Shown one piece after another: positions 40,871-41,600 of a DNA stretch of 41,600 nucleotides. Source of the DNA: Verrucomicrobia bacterium ADurb.Bin006 (GTDB lineage: Bacteria > Verrucomicrobiota > Verrucomicrobiia > Limisphaerales > J093); NCBI GenBank assembly GCA_002071485.1, contig MWFF01000186.1:1-41600 (forward strand). The letters run 5' to 3'. Every line of letters begins with the position of its first letter. Position 1 is the stretch's first letter. The notes beneath the pieces were generated by a model that worked only from the letters and a program-made list of their open reading frames with translations, had not been told where the DNA came from and searched no databases. Both the position numbers and the translations under genes were made by a program.

Positions 40871-41600
40871 AGCAGCCTGTCGGACTTTTCCCCAACAATT
40901 TTGCCCGGCGTTTGAACAAGAGGGCGAGGTTTAGAGTCCAGCAGATAACTATGGGCCCACGCTTCGTGAACGTCGACCGTGACACCCCCCTGCTGCTGCC
41001 TGTGGACCTGCGCGACTGGGTGCCCGCTAACCACCTGGCGCACTTCATCCTGGACGCGGTGGAGGCTTTGGATTTGCGCCGAATCAAGGTCAACGTGCGG
41101 GGAAGCGGGGACGCGCAGTATCCGCCGGCGATGATGCTGGCTTTGGCGATCTACAGCTACGCGACGGGCACTTTCGGCTCGCGGCGCATCGAGCAGTCGA
41201 CCTACGACAACGTGGCGGTGCGGTTGATCACCGGCGACACGCATCCGGACCATGACACGATCTGTAGGTTCCGGCGGGAGAACCGCGCCTTGTTGAGCGA
41301 GTGCTTCGTGAAGGTGCTGGAGATGGCGCAGGAACTGAAGGTGGTGCAGTTCGGGCAAATGACCATCAGCGTGGACGGGAGCAAGGTGGCGGCCAACGCC
41401 AGCAAGCATGCGGCGGTGAGTTACCAGCGGGCCGGGGAGATGATGGCCCAACTGGACTTGGAGGTGGAGCAACTGCTGGCCAAAGCCGAGAGTGCGGACG
41501 CCACGCCGTTGGAGGAGGGGTTGAGGATTCCCGATGAGATCGTGCGGCGACAGGAGCGCAAAGCGGCGTTGGCGAAGGCGCGGGCGCAGATTGAGGCGCG
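40871..41600 (+). mobile_element. IS1182-like insertion sequence, left part (cut by window edge)
   Basis: The transposase gene at 40951 is preceded by a probable left end near 40871 (AGCAGCCTGTCGGACTTTTC). An imperfect inverted repeat, AAAAGTC (40859-40865) and GACTTTT (40883-40889), straddles this point. The exact terminus and target duplication cannot be fixed without the right end. Confidence 0.6.
40951..41600 (+). CDS. IS1182-family transposase, N-terminal part
   Basis: An open frame from the ATG at 40951 to the window edge (216 codons). It shows the DUF772-type N-terminus of IS1182 transposases: LLLPVDLRDWVPANHLAHFI, YPPAMMLALAIYSYATGTFG, SRRIEQSTYDNVAVRLITGD, HPDHDTICRFRREN, then the first DDE aspartate in QMTISVDGSKVAANASKH. 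A helical, Glu/Lys-rich insert follows (EVEQLLAKAESADATP). The rest of the DDE domain lies beyond the window. No disruption is seen in the visible part. Confidence 0.9.
   Translation, partial: MGPRFVNVDRDTPLLLPVDLRDWVPANHLAHFILDAVEALDLRRIKVNVRGSGDAQYPPAMMLALAIYSYATGTFGSRRIEQSTYDNVAVRLITGDTHPDHDTICRFRRENRALLSECFVKVLEMAQELKVVQFGQMTISVDGSKVAANASKHAAVSYQRAGEMMAQLDLEVEQLLAKAESADATPLEEGLRIPDEIVRRQERKAALAKARAQIEA

Overview
The window reads as a chromosomal segment of a GC-rich Gram-negative bacterium, most likely Verrucomicrobiota of the Pedosphaera/Limisphaera type. This rests on three things: the gene mix (PEP-CTERM protein, many secreted carbohydrate-active enzymes, an LPS-transport cluster next to hprK, a PilM-PilN fusion), the weak use of Shine-Dalgarno sites, and the intergenic repeats. 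The phylum is inferred, since there is no rRNA here to confirm it.

Layout. 1-2300: the end of a RAYT-type transposase, tRNA-Cys, prfA, rpmE with its terminator, and tRNA-Asn with a good promoter. 2300-8760: a carbohydrate block with one intact giant GH106-like enzyme and galM, set among decayed genes (DUF5703-like remnant, polysaccharide-deacetylase tail, GH43-like pseudogene). 8698-10396: an SUI1/YciH-like factor and lysC. 10397-10912: a 515-bp repeat nest. 10913-20640: a rightward run of LptA/OstA-like gene, lptB, hprK, a GH172 (DUF2961) enzyme, a Tat-exported aldo/keto reductase, coaD and a second GH172. 20706-23610: a membrane protein, a Tat-exported TIM-barrel isomerase-like protein and a small exported protein. 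23607-30569: a leftward secretin / PilM-PilN fusion / PilO / PilP-like / GspE-PilB operon for type IV pili or type II secretion. 30720-34294: an orphan Ig-like fragment, an aldo/keto-reductase pseudogene and an S9 peptidase. 34515-40717: a clan-A-like glycosidase, a PEP-CTERM protein with terminator, a nine-heme cytochrome with a b-type membrane module, a second TIM-barrel protein and an AsmA-like protein. 40870-41600: the left part of an IS1182-like insertion sequence.

The most unusual material is between genes. A dispersed element of about 55 bp occurs at 1672, 10594, 10763 and 21750. Where complete it has terminal inverted repeats with a compensatory change. It can be read in one frame as a conserved short peptide, and three of the copies are followed by arrays of 7-bp units that mostly begin with AAC. 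One array folds back on itself. Beside it lies a REPIN-like pair of inverted hairpins with covarying stem bases. A fragment of the same element supplies the probable start codon of the LptA-like gene, and another copy covers the start codon of prfA. A RAYT transposase, the enzyme class that moves REPINs, ends at base 188.

Many secreted glycosidases and isomerases (GH106, GH172 twice, clan A, aldo/keto reductase, two TIM-barrel proteins, GalM) suggest a polysaccharide-degrading lifestyle. The several broken carbohydrate genes suggest continuing turnover of that gene set.
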